A model generated the notes under the pieces. The model saw nothing but the letters and a program-made list of their open reading frames with translations, had not been told where the DNA came from and did not search any database. This document shows positions 1 to 11,288 of a DNA stretch of 64,000 nt, piece after piece. Within the stretch, counting starts at the first letter, position 1, and the number at the start of each line of letters is the position of its first letter. The position numbers were made by a program, and so were the translations under genes. The stretch is from Neoechinorhynchus agilis. Lineage: Eukaryota > Acanthocephala. The stretch covers positions 310,001-374,000 of the forward strand of contig CM121341.1 of assembly GCA_051530055.1 (NCBI GenBank), given 5' to 3'.

Positions 1-925
1 AACTATGCTATCCAGCTTTATTTATTGATCTGGATAACTCGCGCATTTGTTGAACTCCTTAGCCCGTGTTTCAAGACGGTTCAAATGATGCCGCCGTTTT
101 ACCCGCATTATCTTCTCGAACATCCGACTATCGATGAACAAGCCTAACAGTGAGTGAAACAACACCGAAAGAATCCAACGATGCTGGCGATTACGTCATT
201 GGAATGCTCAATTTTAGTTTAAAAACTCAACCTCAACCGACCGTTGCCTGCAAAGGCAATTTGACCACCACATAGATATGTGCTCTTGCAAACTCATCCA
301 ATGTCAATTCACCAATATCGACAAAGTCAGCAGGTGAAGTTCAACGCGTCTGCGGCAGAGGCAAAGTCATGCAGAGCGTCAGCCAACAAATTGCGATGTA
401 CGCTGCAGTACACATACACGAGTGTGTGTATGTACCAGCAGATAACACATCTGAATTGCCAAGACCGAACCTTATGCGTACCCATTTGCTTTTCAATGTG
501 CAGTTTCACGTACTATTTAACTTGCTTTTCAAAGTCCTTTTCAACTTTCCCTCACGGTACTTCTTCGCTATCGGCACCGCCGTCATATTTAGTTTTGTAT
601 GGAGTTTACCACACATATTTGAATTGCAATCTCAAACAATTCGACTCACAAATCAGTTCTAGGGAACAGTAGTCAAGGCGTAGAAAATACGGGACTATCA
701 CCCTCTTCGGCCAAAGCCGTATTCAACCTGGACTTATTACCACGCAACTGAACCCACAAACTGATCGTACACCACAATTCGCAGCTGACAAGTCAGCGCG
801 ATTCAGTTATGAACTATTCCCTGTTCATTCGCCATTACTATGGGAATACCTGTTGGTTTCTTTTCTTCCGCTTATTGATATGCTTAAGTTCAGCGGATTC
901 TCCCATCCGAACTGAGAACGTGACT
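1..925 (-). rRNA. 28S (large subunit) rRNA gene, 5' part
   Basis: Read on the minus strand this is the start of the large-subunit rRNA: the segment at about 865-900 is the universal 28S 5' region (complement of the common ITS4 primer site GCTTATTGATATGC), followed leftward by the D1 core, the conserved block around 530-580 (GTACCGTGAGGGAAAGTTGAAA) and the end of D2 near 60-120 (CTTGAAACACGG). The gene runs off the left edge. The exact mature 5' end (about 925) is inferred from the 5.8S-pairing segment. It is colinear with 5.8S and 18S, so this looks like a genuine cistron rather than a dispersed scrap. Confidence 0.93.
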
Positions 926-1267
926 TTCATGCCAATTCTGCCAATAAAAGTATGATGCAACAACGTGTACTCTCCTCATCTTACACAACTCATCATCATC
1001 TACTCGAAAGTAGAACGCACGATCAATATTTAACCGACTCAAATACCTTCACAATTATTGAACCCTTTCACCGTCAACAGTATTGATTCACGTGTTGCAT
1101 AACTATATTAGCAGTGGCATCTCTGCAATAATTTTTTCTCGTTTACCTTATCTTAGTTTCCTGCGCGTCACCCAGAGGCAAACGCAGTAACCGTAAAGTC
1201 AATGGCAACGATCAGAAGATCAATTTCCATTGACATTCACCCACACTTGCTCACTTTAGCATTAAAC
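926..1267 (-). other. Internal transcribed spacer 2 (ITS2)
   Basis: This is the spacer between the 5.8S and 28S segments on the minus strand. It has no recognisable conserved block. Boundaries are inferred from the flanking rRNAs and may be off by 10-20 nt. Confidence 0.8.
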
Positions 1268-1425
1268 GTTACTCAGTCGGATGTGGCTGCGAATATTGTA
1301 TTCACAGTCGCCATTTGCGTTCGAACATTTTCCGTTCCAGGAGATCTGTATTTCGCGGAACTTATCGCACTTTGCGGCGTTCTTCATCGAACGACGGTCC
1401 AAGTGATCCACCGCACACTGTGTGT
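1268..1425 (-). rRNA. 5.8S rRNA gene
   Basis: The minus strand contains the 5.8S hallmark GATGAAGAACGC (complement at about 1380-1391), preceded by the GCGGTGGATCACT block (about 1402-1414) and followed by a CGAACGCA block (near 1320). The length of about 158 nt suits 5.8S. Several positions differ from the usual animal sequence, so it is divergent, but the order 18S-ITS1-5.8S-ITS2-28S is correct. Confidence 0.9.
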
Positions 1426-1775
1426 ATTTATATATATTAACATCATGCCTTCGAACGTGCGCATCTTGTGCACACGTACGCGACCACACCATCATGACCT
1501 TTGGTTTACAAAGACTCACGATGACGACGACCACCACGACCACAACTGTCTCTACGTCACTACCAAGATCCCACTGTTTTTTGAATATAGTCACAACTGT
1601 GACGATTACAAGCGCGTATTCAACCACGTTGCCAGCTCATGACGATAGTCAACGACCACCTTTTTCAATTTAACTTGTCTACGTTGATACCACCACCACC
1701 ACGCTCCTCTTAAAAGAAACGTGGCACGCGTGTTATGTGTGTGGCAACACTTTTGAAGGTGCTACCTATCTCTCT
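1426..1775 (-). other. Internal transcribed spacer 1 (ITS1)
   Basis: This is the spacer between 18S and 5.8S on the minus strand. It contains simple GTC/GTG-rich runs at about 1520-1545 and 1690-1705. Open frames crossing it are chance reads. Confidence 0.8.
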
Positions 1776-1776
1776 G

Positions 1777-1824
<48 letters not shown>

Positions 1825-1918
1825 GTCCTCTAAATGGTTAAGTTCGGTAAACTTTTAGATTTCGCAGTGGCACTTGTGGCACCATGCAATCTATCCGAAA
1901 ACCTCACTAAACCATTCG

Positions 1919-1962
<44 letters not shown>

Positions 1963-3395
1963 GTCAACGCGAAATAATGATTCACGCTTACTAGGAATTC
2001 CTCTTTCACGAAGAATAATTACAATCTCCGATCCCAATCGTGAGGGCCATTTATGATTCCCTGTTCCTTTCGAAACAGGAATGCCTTTTGAAGTCTCCAT
2101 TGTAGCGCGCGTGCAGCCCCGAACATCTAAGGGCATCACAGACCTGTTATTGCTCAACTTCGATTGCCTCACGACACTTGTCCCTCTAAGAAGCGTTTTG
2201 ACGGCGTTACCACTCAATAACAAGAATGATATGAGGGCTTGCTCGTCACATCAATTAATAGGCTAGAGTCTCGTTCGTTATCGGAATAAACCAGACAAAT
2301 CACTCCACCAACTACGAACGGCCATGCACCACCACCCACCGAATCAAGAAAGAGCTGTCAACCTGTCAATCCTCACGGTCTTCGGACCGAGTAAGTTTTC
2401 GTGCGTTGAGTCAAATTGAGCCGCAGGCTCCACTTCTGGTGTGCCCCTCCGTCAATTCCTTTAAGTTTCGATTTTGCAACCATACTCCCCCCGGAACCCA
2501 ATAACTTTGGTTTCCCGCGGGGTGCCTGGCGATGTTTTGTTGTTGCAAGCGCCAGATGCCCAGTTGGCATAGTTTATAGTTAGAACTAGGACGGTATCTA
2601 ATCGTCTTCGGAACTCTAACTTTCGTTCTTGATTAAAGAAAACATTCTTGGCAAATGCTTTCGCAGTTGTACGTCCTGCGGTGATCATCGAATTTCACCT
2701 CTAACACCACAATACGAATGCCCACGTTTATCCCTATCAATCATTAACTCGGCTTCCGGAAACCAACGAAACAGAACCAAGGTCCTATCTCATTATTCCA
2801 TGCAACAGTATTCAAGCAAGTCGCTTGCGTTAAGCACGCTAATTTTCTCAAAGTAGTTAATCGCCTTCCCTTTAAAGTGCACCTCCCAAACTTAATTGGG
2901 TCTTCGACGACGCAGGAGCAGCGAAATTAAAGAAGTGAATCTGGTGCAATGCTATACACGTCATTTTGTGACATGACAGCGCACAGTTCATCTCCTGACT
3001 CCCAACTACGAGCTTTTTAACCGCAGCAAATTTAACCTACGCTATTCGAGCTGGAATTACCGCGGCTGCTGGCACCAGAACTTGCCCTCCAATCGATCCT
3101 CGATAAAGGATTTTGATTGTTCTCATTCCAATTGCCGAATCCGAAGATTACGGCATCGTTATTTTTCGTCACTACCTCCCAAATCTGGGATTGGGTAATT
3201 TGCGCGGATGCTGCCTTCCTTGGATGTGACAGACGTTTCTCATACTCTCTATCTGCAATCGAACCCTGATTCCCCGTTTCCCGTTACGACCATGGAAGTC
3301 GTGTAAACTACCAACGATAGCTGTTAGGGAAGACACTTGAAAGACACGTCACCTGCCTAATAAGGCAATGCAATCAGCATACTTTAGCCAGTCAG
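1776..3395 (-). rRNA. 18S (small subunit) rRNA gene, 5' end missing
   Basis: The 3' terminus is unmistakable (complement of TTTCCGTAGGTGAACC at about 1790-1808). The universal blocks follow in order: the GACGGGCGG decoding region near 1931, the region near 2450 and the 530 loop (GGAATTACCGCGG on the plus strand, about 3052-3064). About 1,620 nt are present. Similarity fades at about 3395-3410 in the part corresponding to roughly the first 200 nt of the molecule. Beyond that, LINE-like coding sequence starts instead of the rest of 18S and the ETS, so this copy is truncated or interrupted at its 5' end. Confidence 0.93.
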
Positions 3396-4420
3396 CTCAA
3401 TCTGACGTCCTAAGACGTCATTGGCTCGACTCATCACCAGAATCATTCCACCACTCCGATCTCTTTCCTCCCGTTTCACCCGTCACAACACTTCCCACTC
3501 AACTGAGTATATCCCCAAACCACAACCAAACTATTGTCAAGGATCCCTTACCAGCTCCCAGCAGCCCGTTAATTTCACATCTAATTAATGACAAAAAGCG
3601 TGACCTGGTTCCGTATAAGGCCAACCAATTTTTTTGTGACAACCCAAACATGTCATCCACACCAGGAAATGATAAATCGTCTCTGGACCCTCGACCTAAC
3701 TCAATCCCGATTATCAAACCTCCAGTTCAGACTCATATTACCTCTATCACATCCACTCTCCATGCAGCGCCTTCTTATTCCGCTCGTCGACTTCCGTCCT
3801 TTCAAGACTAAGCTCGCTTCTCAACCACGTCTACCCTTCAGCCTCCCTCTCAGCAGATTTTACCGGAGATAACACCTCCCTCACCGAAATCTTTTCGCGC
3901 ACCACAAAATCGTCCGCTTAACAAATCGAGGGTTGTTCCTAACACGTCCGGCCTTCTCCCTGGCCACGCCCAACACAAACATAAGAAATATTATCCATCT
4001 CACGATCTCTTCATCTCCGGTATTCCTGAAGTTCCTGAATGTCCAATTTCTAGCCGTTTCAATGCGTTGAAACACAATCTGCTACATCTCAACGAAATTA
4101 CGAGTACGCTCTTCCCTTATAACAACATTCCGGCACCTGCATCTGTTCACCGTATCCCATCAAATAATCCAGCGGACTCTCGTCCACACCTTCTAAAAGT
4201 TAGCTCTCACCTTCGTGACACTGCCTCTGCCTACATCTCCAACCGCTTTCTTTTACTAAAATCACCCCTCCCATACCGGATATTTCCAGCCCGAAAGTCA
4301 ATAAATAAGTTATCGTCCGTTCAACACACGCCTTCTCCTGCAATGTCAACAATGCGAGCCTTCCATGGTGTTGACTGGAAAATCCAAAATCAAATTGATT
4401 AGTGATCATATGAATAAGAA
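3396..4420 (+). mobile_element. LINE ORF1 relic (APE-type LINE)
   Basis: The plus-strand frames encode a Pro/Ser-rich stretch (about 3400-3810), then a segment reading 'DLFISGIPEVPE' followed by 'RPHLLKV' and 'LLLKSPLPYRIFP' (about 4005-4290). That order matches the RRM-like ORF1 proteins of CR1/Jockey-type LINEs (GIPE, RPLKV, LK motifs). A related ORF1 occurs at 32.3-32.8 kb. The reading frame is broken in several places and no RT follows, so this is a truncated fragment. It abuts the broken end of 18S. Confidence 0.55.
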
Positions 4421-4529
4421 GCACAAGCAAGCTGTAGGACGGGTGTGGCATCCGTGGTTTAAGAAACGATTCGATCGGCTCAATCGGACTTCATTTTAAG
4501 ATATGCTCTATTCGACAACCTGCAAAGAC

Positions 4530-5509
4530 GAAGGCCTAAATTGATGAAAACACAATTGTCAAAGTCGCGCCCATTTCAGGAAAACACGGACTTGTCATTG
4601 CAACGAAGGAAACAGATGGGCCGCTTGAGTGCAAGCAATGCCGTGTGAGCAAGTGGAGAGCCAAATAATGTGGAACATGTTGAACATGTTGAGATCAGCC
4701 AACCTCAGTCTATGGAGGATAACGCAATTGAACTAATCAATGATCAAGACCGATGCCTCCCCTTTGACCAAGAATCAGTTGGCTTTGCAGGTGACGTGGA
4801 ACCGGCCGGCCATGAAAGCTCCATGATGAGTACGCTACAATCTTGTGCTACGAGTGAATGCGATACTTATGCACTTGACTGTTTTGTCGAGCCAACAGTT
4901 TTTACTGTTGCCGAGGCGTATCCTCGATGCCGCAGTTACCTCGAGAATGAGCGACGTGTCTTAAGACACAATGAAGGTCCACCGAATGGTGATTTTGTGG
5001 ATGCGGCAGCGTCGTGGTAGCACTCAAGTGCCTACTACCTCCAGGGCGAGGGAGATGGGCCGGAGGAACATTAAGCTAAGCAGAGGTCCTCGTCAGGCAC
5101 TTTGTGCGATCACTTACCATGTACTGGGCAACCCTTCGTTATGGAAAAAGGTATCTACGAAGGCCTTGACGGAGGTACAGAGCAACATGGAGTACTATCA
5201 AAAGGTCGCACTTAGCATCTCGGACGCGAATGTACCACTAGAAGTTCACCTCGGTGGATTCCAAAAAGGAACGGTAGTATCTACATTGTTTGTAATGTTC
5301 GCTGCTGCCGCAGCATACTCCTGCGATTTCACGGTCCACTCAGCCTTCGATAAGAATGAACGTCGAATTTTTTGCCCTGGATCTGAGGATAAAATGCATG
5401 GAACACAATTCAAATAAATGAAGAATCAGCTATAAAGAAATATGGAAAAAAATTGATCAAAGGTATTAAACCCGTGTGAAACAACATATCTCCAAAATAA
5501 ATGCATGCC
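4530..5509 (+). mobile_element. R2-like LINE, internally deleted copy A
   Basis: The 5' part reads TIVKVAPISGKHG...CKQC, matching the amino-terminal zinc-finger region of the copy at 38.6 kb. This is followed by the linker (VEPTVFTVAEAYP, about 4884-4925) and the OTU-like domain (RGPRQALCAITYHVLGNP at about 5080-5135, then FAAAAAYSCDFTVHS near 5300). Directly after the OTU-like segment the sequence jumps to the element's 3' UTR (about 5390-5509). Reverse transcriptase and endonuclease are therefore deleted. The frame shifts at least twice (near 4645 and 5000). The 3' end joins 28S rDNA exactly at TAGCCAAATGCC, the R2 target. Confidence 0.8.
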
Positions 5510-5541
<32 letters not shown>

Positions 5542-5543
5542 TG
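5510..5543 (+). pseudogene. 28S rRNA fragment downstream of the R2 target site
   Basis: The fragment begins TAGCCAAATGCCTCGTCATC and continues about 34 nt as 28S rRNA, then switches abruptly to R2-like linker coding sequence. It marks the 3' junction of an R2-type insertion. The same scrap occurs inverted at 17138-17171. Confidence 0.85.
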
Positions 5544-5740
5544 TTGAATCATACGCCACAGTCAAAACGCAGGTGTGAAGGGGCATCTGCGTATGAGATC
5601 GTGGTGGATGAGCTAATCATCAATAATCTCCATCCAAGATACAGAAGTTTTCTTGAGATTTAGGGAGATTTTCTCGGCCGATCGCAAAGCTCCATTGACA
5701 GGGAAAAATACGTTTGCAATTATTTTCAAAAAATTACTCA
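5544..5740 (+). mobile_element. R2-like LINE amino-terminal linker fragment
   Basis: It encodes TPQSKRRCEGA and then NLHPRYRSFLE, matching linker motifs of the copies at 39.09 kb (TPQSRRWCEG) and 41.95 kb (NLHPRYRGFLE). An in-frame stop follows directly. The fragment is joined to 28S on its left and to repeat X on its right. It is nearly identical to the inverted copy at 16941-17137. Confidence 0.65.
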
Positions 5741-6390
5741 CGTTCATTGAGGCTCCAAGGTGCCATCACGGGTCCTCGGTACAAAGGTTAAAACAAACCA
5801 TCAGCTCCACAATCGCTCAATTCATCAGCGAACAAAACAGAGCGATGCGCGGAATGTACAAGCAGCAATAAGAAACAGACGGCGATTTGCAATGTACAAA
5901 AAACGGAAGAAATATAGTCCGTGAAATTATTTGGCGCACGTTTAAATTTTAATCTTCATTTTTTAATTGAAAAAAAACATATCTTTGAACTTTTCTCTCA
6001 CTTGGGAGGTTGTTCTTTTCAGTAATGTTGGCTTTCGTCTCTGTTCTTCTTTCCGAGCGTCATGAGAAAAACAATTTGTTAAGAGAAGCCATGTAGTCTG
6101 CTTTCTCGAAGTGCTTTCAAATTAAGAACGATTTTATTCGTTTTCTAAAGTGTTTTTTAATGTTCATTATTGAATTGACGGACAGTTTTAAGTCTCTTCA
6201 AATGAAAATTTACAATCGATTTTTAAAGCTGTTGGCATAAAAAATTCAATCAGATGGATTAGTTGGTTCTGTAATTAGAAACGTTAAAAACCACCGCGCT
6301 TTAAAAAGAATACAGCATCAAAAAATTTGCAACCTAACTTATCCACGGAGAATGACAAACGACCACCTTATCTTATAAACGTTCACTAAC
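5741..6390 (+). repeat. Repeat X, copy 1
   Basis: This dispersed repeat has three copies in the window (also 16515-16940 inverted and 51098-51596). It starts at CGTTCATTGAGGCTCC and contains a short shared frame ending EQNRAMRGMYKQQ, an AT-rich section, and a shared block near 6240-6265 (AATCAGATGG). Part of it (5741-5972) is nearly identical to the inverted copy while the rest is clearly diverged. It has no recognisable terminal repeats or RT. It always lies beside R2-like sequence, so it may be part of a non-autonomous R2 derivative. Confidence 0.55.
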
Positions 6391-6399
6391 GAACTTTCA

Positions 6400-9300
6400 T
6401 TGCGAAAAAGCTACATAACTTTATTATCTCTCACTACTTTAACAACACCCGCCGTCAACGATTCCACCACCGCCGTCAACGATGCCACCACCGCCGACAA
6501 CGATGCCACCACCGCTGTCCCCTCGCTTCGCTCCGGCCGAAATCGATCAGACGACCAATCCCACATCAATCACCAGCACCGCTTCCTCTACGCAAGGCGA
6601 CGAAGTACCGACCACCCCGAAGTCACCGCCCAAAGCCAAGCAATCAGACGATGAATATTGCGAAGAATCAGATTCACCTCCCAGCCCTATACCTCCAAGA
6701 AGGCTCAGGACGATCTCAGCATCGGATAGGTTTTGTCGAAATTCCAAATTTCATCATAATGTGTTCAAATCGCCTACAATCGACGCTGGTGACGCAGATA
6801 ATTTAAACGCGCCACTTATCGATCACGTTCAACCTGAGAAGACCAACGCCGCCGGGCTCCCACGCGTCTCTACTGGTTTGTGTCCGGTTTGCGGTAAGTC
6901 TTTTAAATTAACCAATCTGGGGTTTTTTTGTCCATGGTCCCCAGGATCTCCGCTGTAGTGGGTCTGGTTCTCCACCACAATTAACCGAACCTTTTGTGCC
7001 TGAGACCCCTCAGATCACCACTGATTCTATTTCGATAGCTGATATCGTGCGGTTTCTGCCCAGGAACGTCCTGAAACGGATCCCTAAAGGCGCGCGATAT
7101 CTGGTCGCCAAAGCATTTACGTGATTGCTCAACGATTGCCTGCAAACGAGCTGTGCGCCTTCATGGACACGGCTCTTCGCTTTCCCGCGCTTTGTCCTCT
7201 GCACCAGCGATGATTCTGGGATGTCTTTGACATCAACAATCAAGGAAAGGTTTGCCTCCTATGAACAAATATTTAACAATTTTGAAAGGAATCTCCGCGA
7301 GGTTCGTAAGGGACGCACGAAGGAAGAGTTTCGCTGCCGTTTTCCAAAACGATCACTGACTGAGCGTGTCTCTTCGAAGCTTGCGGACGGGGATGTTCGG
7401 GGGCTCCTGACCAGGCCCAGCTGCCAGTACCACGCCGTCATCACACCGAGGTTCAACTCGGTTGCTCGACATCAGGCCCAGGGCAGCATCGTGACACGCG
7501 GACCTCCTTGCTCAACGCAACAAGGAAGCAGCGTTCGCCAATGTCACCGATGCCTCAGCACTGGCAGTCGGCGCAGCCCACAAGCAACGGACCAAAGACG
7601 GCACCTGGAAGTTCTATCCTTCAGCAGGAAGCTTTACGATGCTGAGACGCGATAAAGCACCTAGGACAAGGTGCTTCAAACATGTCCTGGCACTTGAATC
7701 ACCGATCCGGTGACGCCCCCGGTACCTCCTCTCAAGCAACAGACGACTCGCTGCGGTCGTCAGGTCAAAAGACCGGCACGTCTCCAGGACGAAACGGATT
7801 AGTGCGGCGACACTGGAGGGGAGGTATGTGGCGGCGACTTCTTTCACATGAATGGCGAGCAGCCGTAAGAAGTTTCCTTTCGCCGAAAGAAGCAAGGACG
7901 ACACACATTTGACCAATGTAGAGAATAATAATAAAATACTTCGTCCGTACAACGTGACGCCGCTAAATTGTTGACCTCGACGAGACCGGCCTGGTCAGCG
8001 TCCTGACCAGGCTCAGCTGCCAGTAACACGCCGTCATCACACCGAGGTTCAACTCGGTTGCTCGACATCGGGTCCAGCGCAGCGTCGTGACACGCGGACC
8101 TCCTTGCTCAACCCAACAAGGAAGCAGCGTTCGCCAATGTCACCGATGCCTCAGCACTGGCAGTCGACGCAGCCCACAAACAACGGACCAAAGACGGCAC
8201 CTGGTAGTTCTATCCTTCAGCAGGATGTTTTACGATGCGGAGACGCGATAAAGCACCTTCGACAAGGTGCTTCAAACATGTCCTGTACCACAAATCACTG
8301 ATTCGGTGCTGCCCCCGGTACCGCCTCTCAAGCGACAGACGACTAGCTGCGGTCGTCAAATCAAAAGACCGGCACGTTTCCAGGACGGAACGGAAACTTT
8401 TGCAAATGGTTCGGGTCACGGACTTGTCCTTTTCAACTGGTGAAGCAGCTCTCTCTAGAAAGTGCGCTTTCTCGAATAGTCGACCGCCTGACTGGAGAGG
8501 ACCTGAACCCCGTTGCAAAGGACCTATTTTTCGGAGCCTCATTGTGTGCGCTCACAAAAAAAGAAGGTGGGATCCGTCGCGGACTTGCAGGAAAATTCTC
8601 TGTAAACGTATCACAGATAAAAGCGGGCAGCAATTTCGCCCAGTCCAACTGGACTGCTGCACATCCTGCGGGCGGAAGCTATTGTCCACTCGCTCCGAAA
8701 CTTTGCTACGAGAAGCTCAAAGCCGTGCGTGATTCTTAAGTGCGATTTTCGGAACGCCTTTAACTCTCTCAATAGAGAAAGCATGTTCTGCGCAATTAGG
8801 GATCACGCACCAGAAGCTTTCCAGTATTTTCTCAATGCCTACGGGACGGCGACTCCTTTGCTTTTCGAAGACCACCTCATTTGGTCCGAAAGAGGAGTGC
8901 AGCAAGGAGATCCCCTCGGTCCAATCGCATTCTCCCTAACAGTAAATCCAATAGCGCATTCTCTCCATTCCAGCTTCAACGCTTGGTACTTGGATTACGC
9001 TACGCTCGGAGGTGATCCCTCCATTGTACTGCGCGATTTGGAGACGCTGATTAGGGAGACCTCGAAGATGGGCATTGAGCTTAATGCTGGAAAATGTTAG
9101 CTCCTTGTACTGAATATTGGAGACGCCGCTAAAGTCAAAGAACTAATGGCTGGGTTCGAGGCCGTAGCTCCAGGCCTGAAACTCGTGACTCGGGAACAAC
9201 TCAACCTCCTGGGCAGTTGCGTCTTCGATTCAAATGTGGAAGATGAGATCGGCCATATCATACCGAAACTTTCGTTGCTGTGCCATAGGGTGTGCGCTCT

Positions 9301-10475
9301 CTCGGCTCATGAAGCCTTGTTTCTCATAAAGAACGCGCTCTTCATCCCCAAATTATTGTACAAGGTTCGCACAGCAACATTTTTCAAACACAAAAAAAGG
9401 ATTGGCAAAGCTGGACGATAAGGTGAGGGCATGCCTCGAGCGTATTTTAAATGTCCAGCTCTCAGATGAGACGTGGCGACAAGCTTCTTTGCCTGTGTCA
9501 TCCGGGGGATTGGGAATTCGGGCACTAGTCGACCTTGCTTTGCCGGCCTTTCTTGGATCGTTTGAGGGGAGCCTACCAGTCTCGAAGAACATTTTGAAGG
9601 AAAAGTTCTGTCTTGACCGGGATTTCGTGGTGTCGGTGGTTGAGGAATGGTGCCAGCAGACAGGCGCTAACCATGTTCCCGTGAATGGCTTCAGACAGTC
9701 GATCTGGGACGGACCTCTTTTCGCGAGAGCTCACAGCACTCTACTTTCCGGTTCTCGCGATGGGGTCGTCCGAGCTAGACTGTTGGCAGTTTCAACACGA
9801 GAATCTGGGGCGTGGTTGGAGGCTGTTCCTCTGGCATCAGTGGGAACTCTTCTTACTGACGAGGTAACAAGGATCGCAGTATCCTTAAGACTTGGTCTCC
9901 CGATATGCACGCCCCATCGCTGTCGATGTGGGTCTTTGGTTGATGCTTTCGGGCGACACGGTCTCGTCTGCAGAAGGTCAGCAGGAAGGTTCTCACGCCA
10001 TTCTGAAATCAATAACGCAATTTCTCGGGCGTTGAGAACGGCGAACTTTCCGAACATCCTGGATTCCGCACACCTCTGTAGACTAGACGGCCGTAGGCCC
10101 GATGCCACGTGTGTGGATACCCTCGCAGCCAGCAACATCCCCTACTCCCTCGAAATCGCCGGTGGTGCCGCCAGTGCAGCGGAAGGGAGGAAAATACGGA
10201 AATATCTTCGCTTATCGACGGCTCACTATTTTGTCCCCTTTGGGGTAGAGACGTATGGAGCACTCGGCAGCTCGGCACTCTCTCTCTGTTCCAGGATCTC
10301 TCGAAGAAATTGAGAAAGGCAACCGGAGACTCAAGAGCAGGCGTATTCCTTCGACAAAATATCTCGCTAGCAGTACAACGGGGCAATGCTGCCAGCGTGA
10401 TGGCGACGGTCGAGGAAGGACAAAAGCTGGAATTCGGCGGGAGGTGGTGAGTGTGTTAATTGTCGAGAAATGAAG
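6400..10475 (+). mobile_element. LINE with restriction-like endonuclease, second family (degraded)
   Basis: Modules lie in order. A Pro/Ser-rich leader ends in a zinc-binding motif CPVCGKSF (about 6880-6905). Then comes a conserved region (KRIPKGARYLVAKAF, about 7075-7120; KLADGDVRGLL near 7380) and an RT with KCDFRNAFNSLNRE (about 8738-8780) and GVQQGDPLGPIAFSL (about 8896-8940). The palm motif reads YLDYA instead of Y-x-D-D. A C-terminal C-x-C-G...HGLVC finger (about 9912-9970) and an endonuclease-like segment (LDGRRPDATCVDTLAASNI, about 10083-10137) follow. There are many frameshifts plus an internal tandem duplication (7408-8395), so it is inactive. The clade is not assigned. Its 3' end recurs at 59709-60085. 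Confidence 0.75.
7408..8395 (+). repeat. Direct duplication inside the second LINE
   Basis: About 390 bp at 7408-7800 (from CTGACCAGGCCCAGCTGCC) is repeated at 8003-8395 with high identity, separated by about 200 bp of unrelated sequence. It disrupts the region between the leader and the RT. The two units differ at scattered positions, so the duplication is not brand new. Confidence 0.85.
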
Positions 10476-10574
10476 ATTGATTGAATACATTTACAAGATT
10501 AAAAAAGTCACGGAAAAAAGATCATAGTAAGGGCCAGGCATAGCATAAAAGCAATGACGCGAGTGAGTGCTTGT

Positions 10575-10830
10575 AAAGTTTGTCAGTCAAGGCACTCGGA
10601 ACAGCAAGAGAAGCTGAGGATTGAGCAGTGGGGAAGAAAGGGCGGAGGTACAGATTTGTGGGAGGAACTGAAGGATGAAAAATGTTGGGGTGACGAGTAT
10701 TGTAAGTGTGAGTAAAAGGAGAAATGTGTGGTAGAAAATGAGAAGGAGGAAGAGAGTAAAGGTGCTTTGAATGCTTTTAAAAGATTAGAGAGAGGTGTAT
10801 TTAAGGGCGCACCTCTTGTAAAAATTATTA
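10575..10830 (-). mobile_element. 3' end fragment of an APE-type LINE
   Basis: The minus strand encodes a Ser/His-rich tail (HFSFYSHLQYSSPQHFSSF, about 10680-10735) that matches the carboxy end of the plus-strand LINE at about 34120-34180 (HFSFYSHLQHSSPQHFPSF). Only this terminal piece is present. Confidence 0.55.
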
Positions 10831-10837
10831 CGTTTTT

Positions 10838-10965
10838 GGAATTATTGTTTAGGTCTACACCCGGTAAATGATTATTTATTAAAGACGTTTCAAACTTCAT
10901 CGGTATCATCATCAAACGTCTTAATAAATAATCATTTACCGGGTGTAGACCTAATCAATAATTCC
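10838..10965. repeat. Near-perfect palindrome (hairpin-forming)
   Basis: The left arm (10838-10890) and right arm (10914-10965) are reverse complements over about 52 bp with only a couple of differences. They are separated by 23 bp. The arms contain ACACCCGGTAAATGATTATT. It lies between a LINE tail and a Penelope-like element, so it may be an inverted terminal piece of the latter. Confidence 0.85.
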
Positions 10966-11166
10966 AATGACATTCCCCGATACCTCAAATATCGACATTA
11001 AGTTTTTTGAATAGTTTAGAAGAAAAATTGCAGAAGGTTGGATATGCGTAGGTGAGCGTTGGTAGGAAGGGCGATTTATAAGCACTTGGTCAATAAAACG
11101 TTTCACCACCTAAGGGAAAAGTTTTTCACGGTTTCCAAAAAAAGCAATTTCATGTCTTTGTTGCTA

Positions 11167-11288
11167 CCGGTCATTAAATATTTTATTTATTCGAAATATT
11201 TCGCGAAGTACCCTCGCCTCTTCAGTCATCTAAAAATAGGTTTTCCATATTACGATTTTTGCTCGAGTGCGCGGGATCGCCAAACCCG
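11167..11288 (-). repeat. Penelope terminal direct repeat (pseudo-LTR), 3' copy
   Basis: It matches 13695-13816 at about 90% or better. On the minus strand it contains a hammerhead-like string: CTGAAGA, one base, GCGAGG, a 3-nt loop, CTTCGC, GAAA (11199-11225). Penelope-like elements are known to carry hammerhead ribozyme motifs in these repeats. Confidence 0.8.

Noticed and set aside
1202-2856. Open frames of 60-146 codons over the rDNA
   Set aside because: They lie across ITS and 18S rRNA sequence, which explains the conservation; no protein family fits.
5653-5871. 72-residue ORF conserved in three copies (ending AMRGMYKQQ)
   Set aside because: Two copies belong to a recent near-identical inverted duplication and the third has a different amino start; conservation reflects repeat copying, so it was not called a gene.
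6400-6960. Independent Pro-rich host gene before the second LINE
   Set aside because: The CPVCGKSF finger and its spacing to the following LINE domain fit the leader of that LINE family, so it was included in the element.
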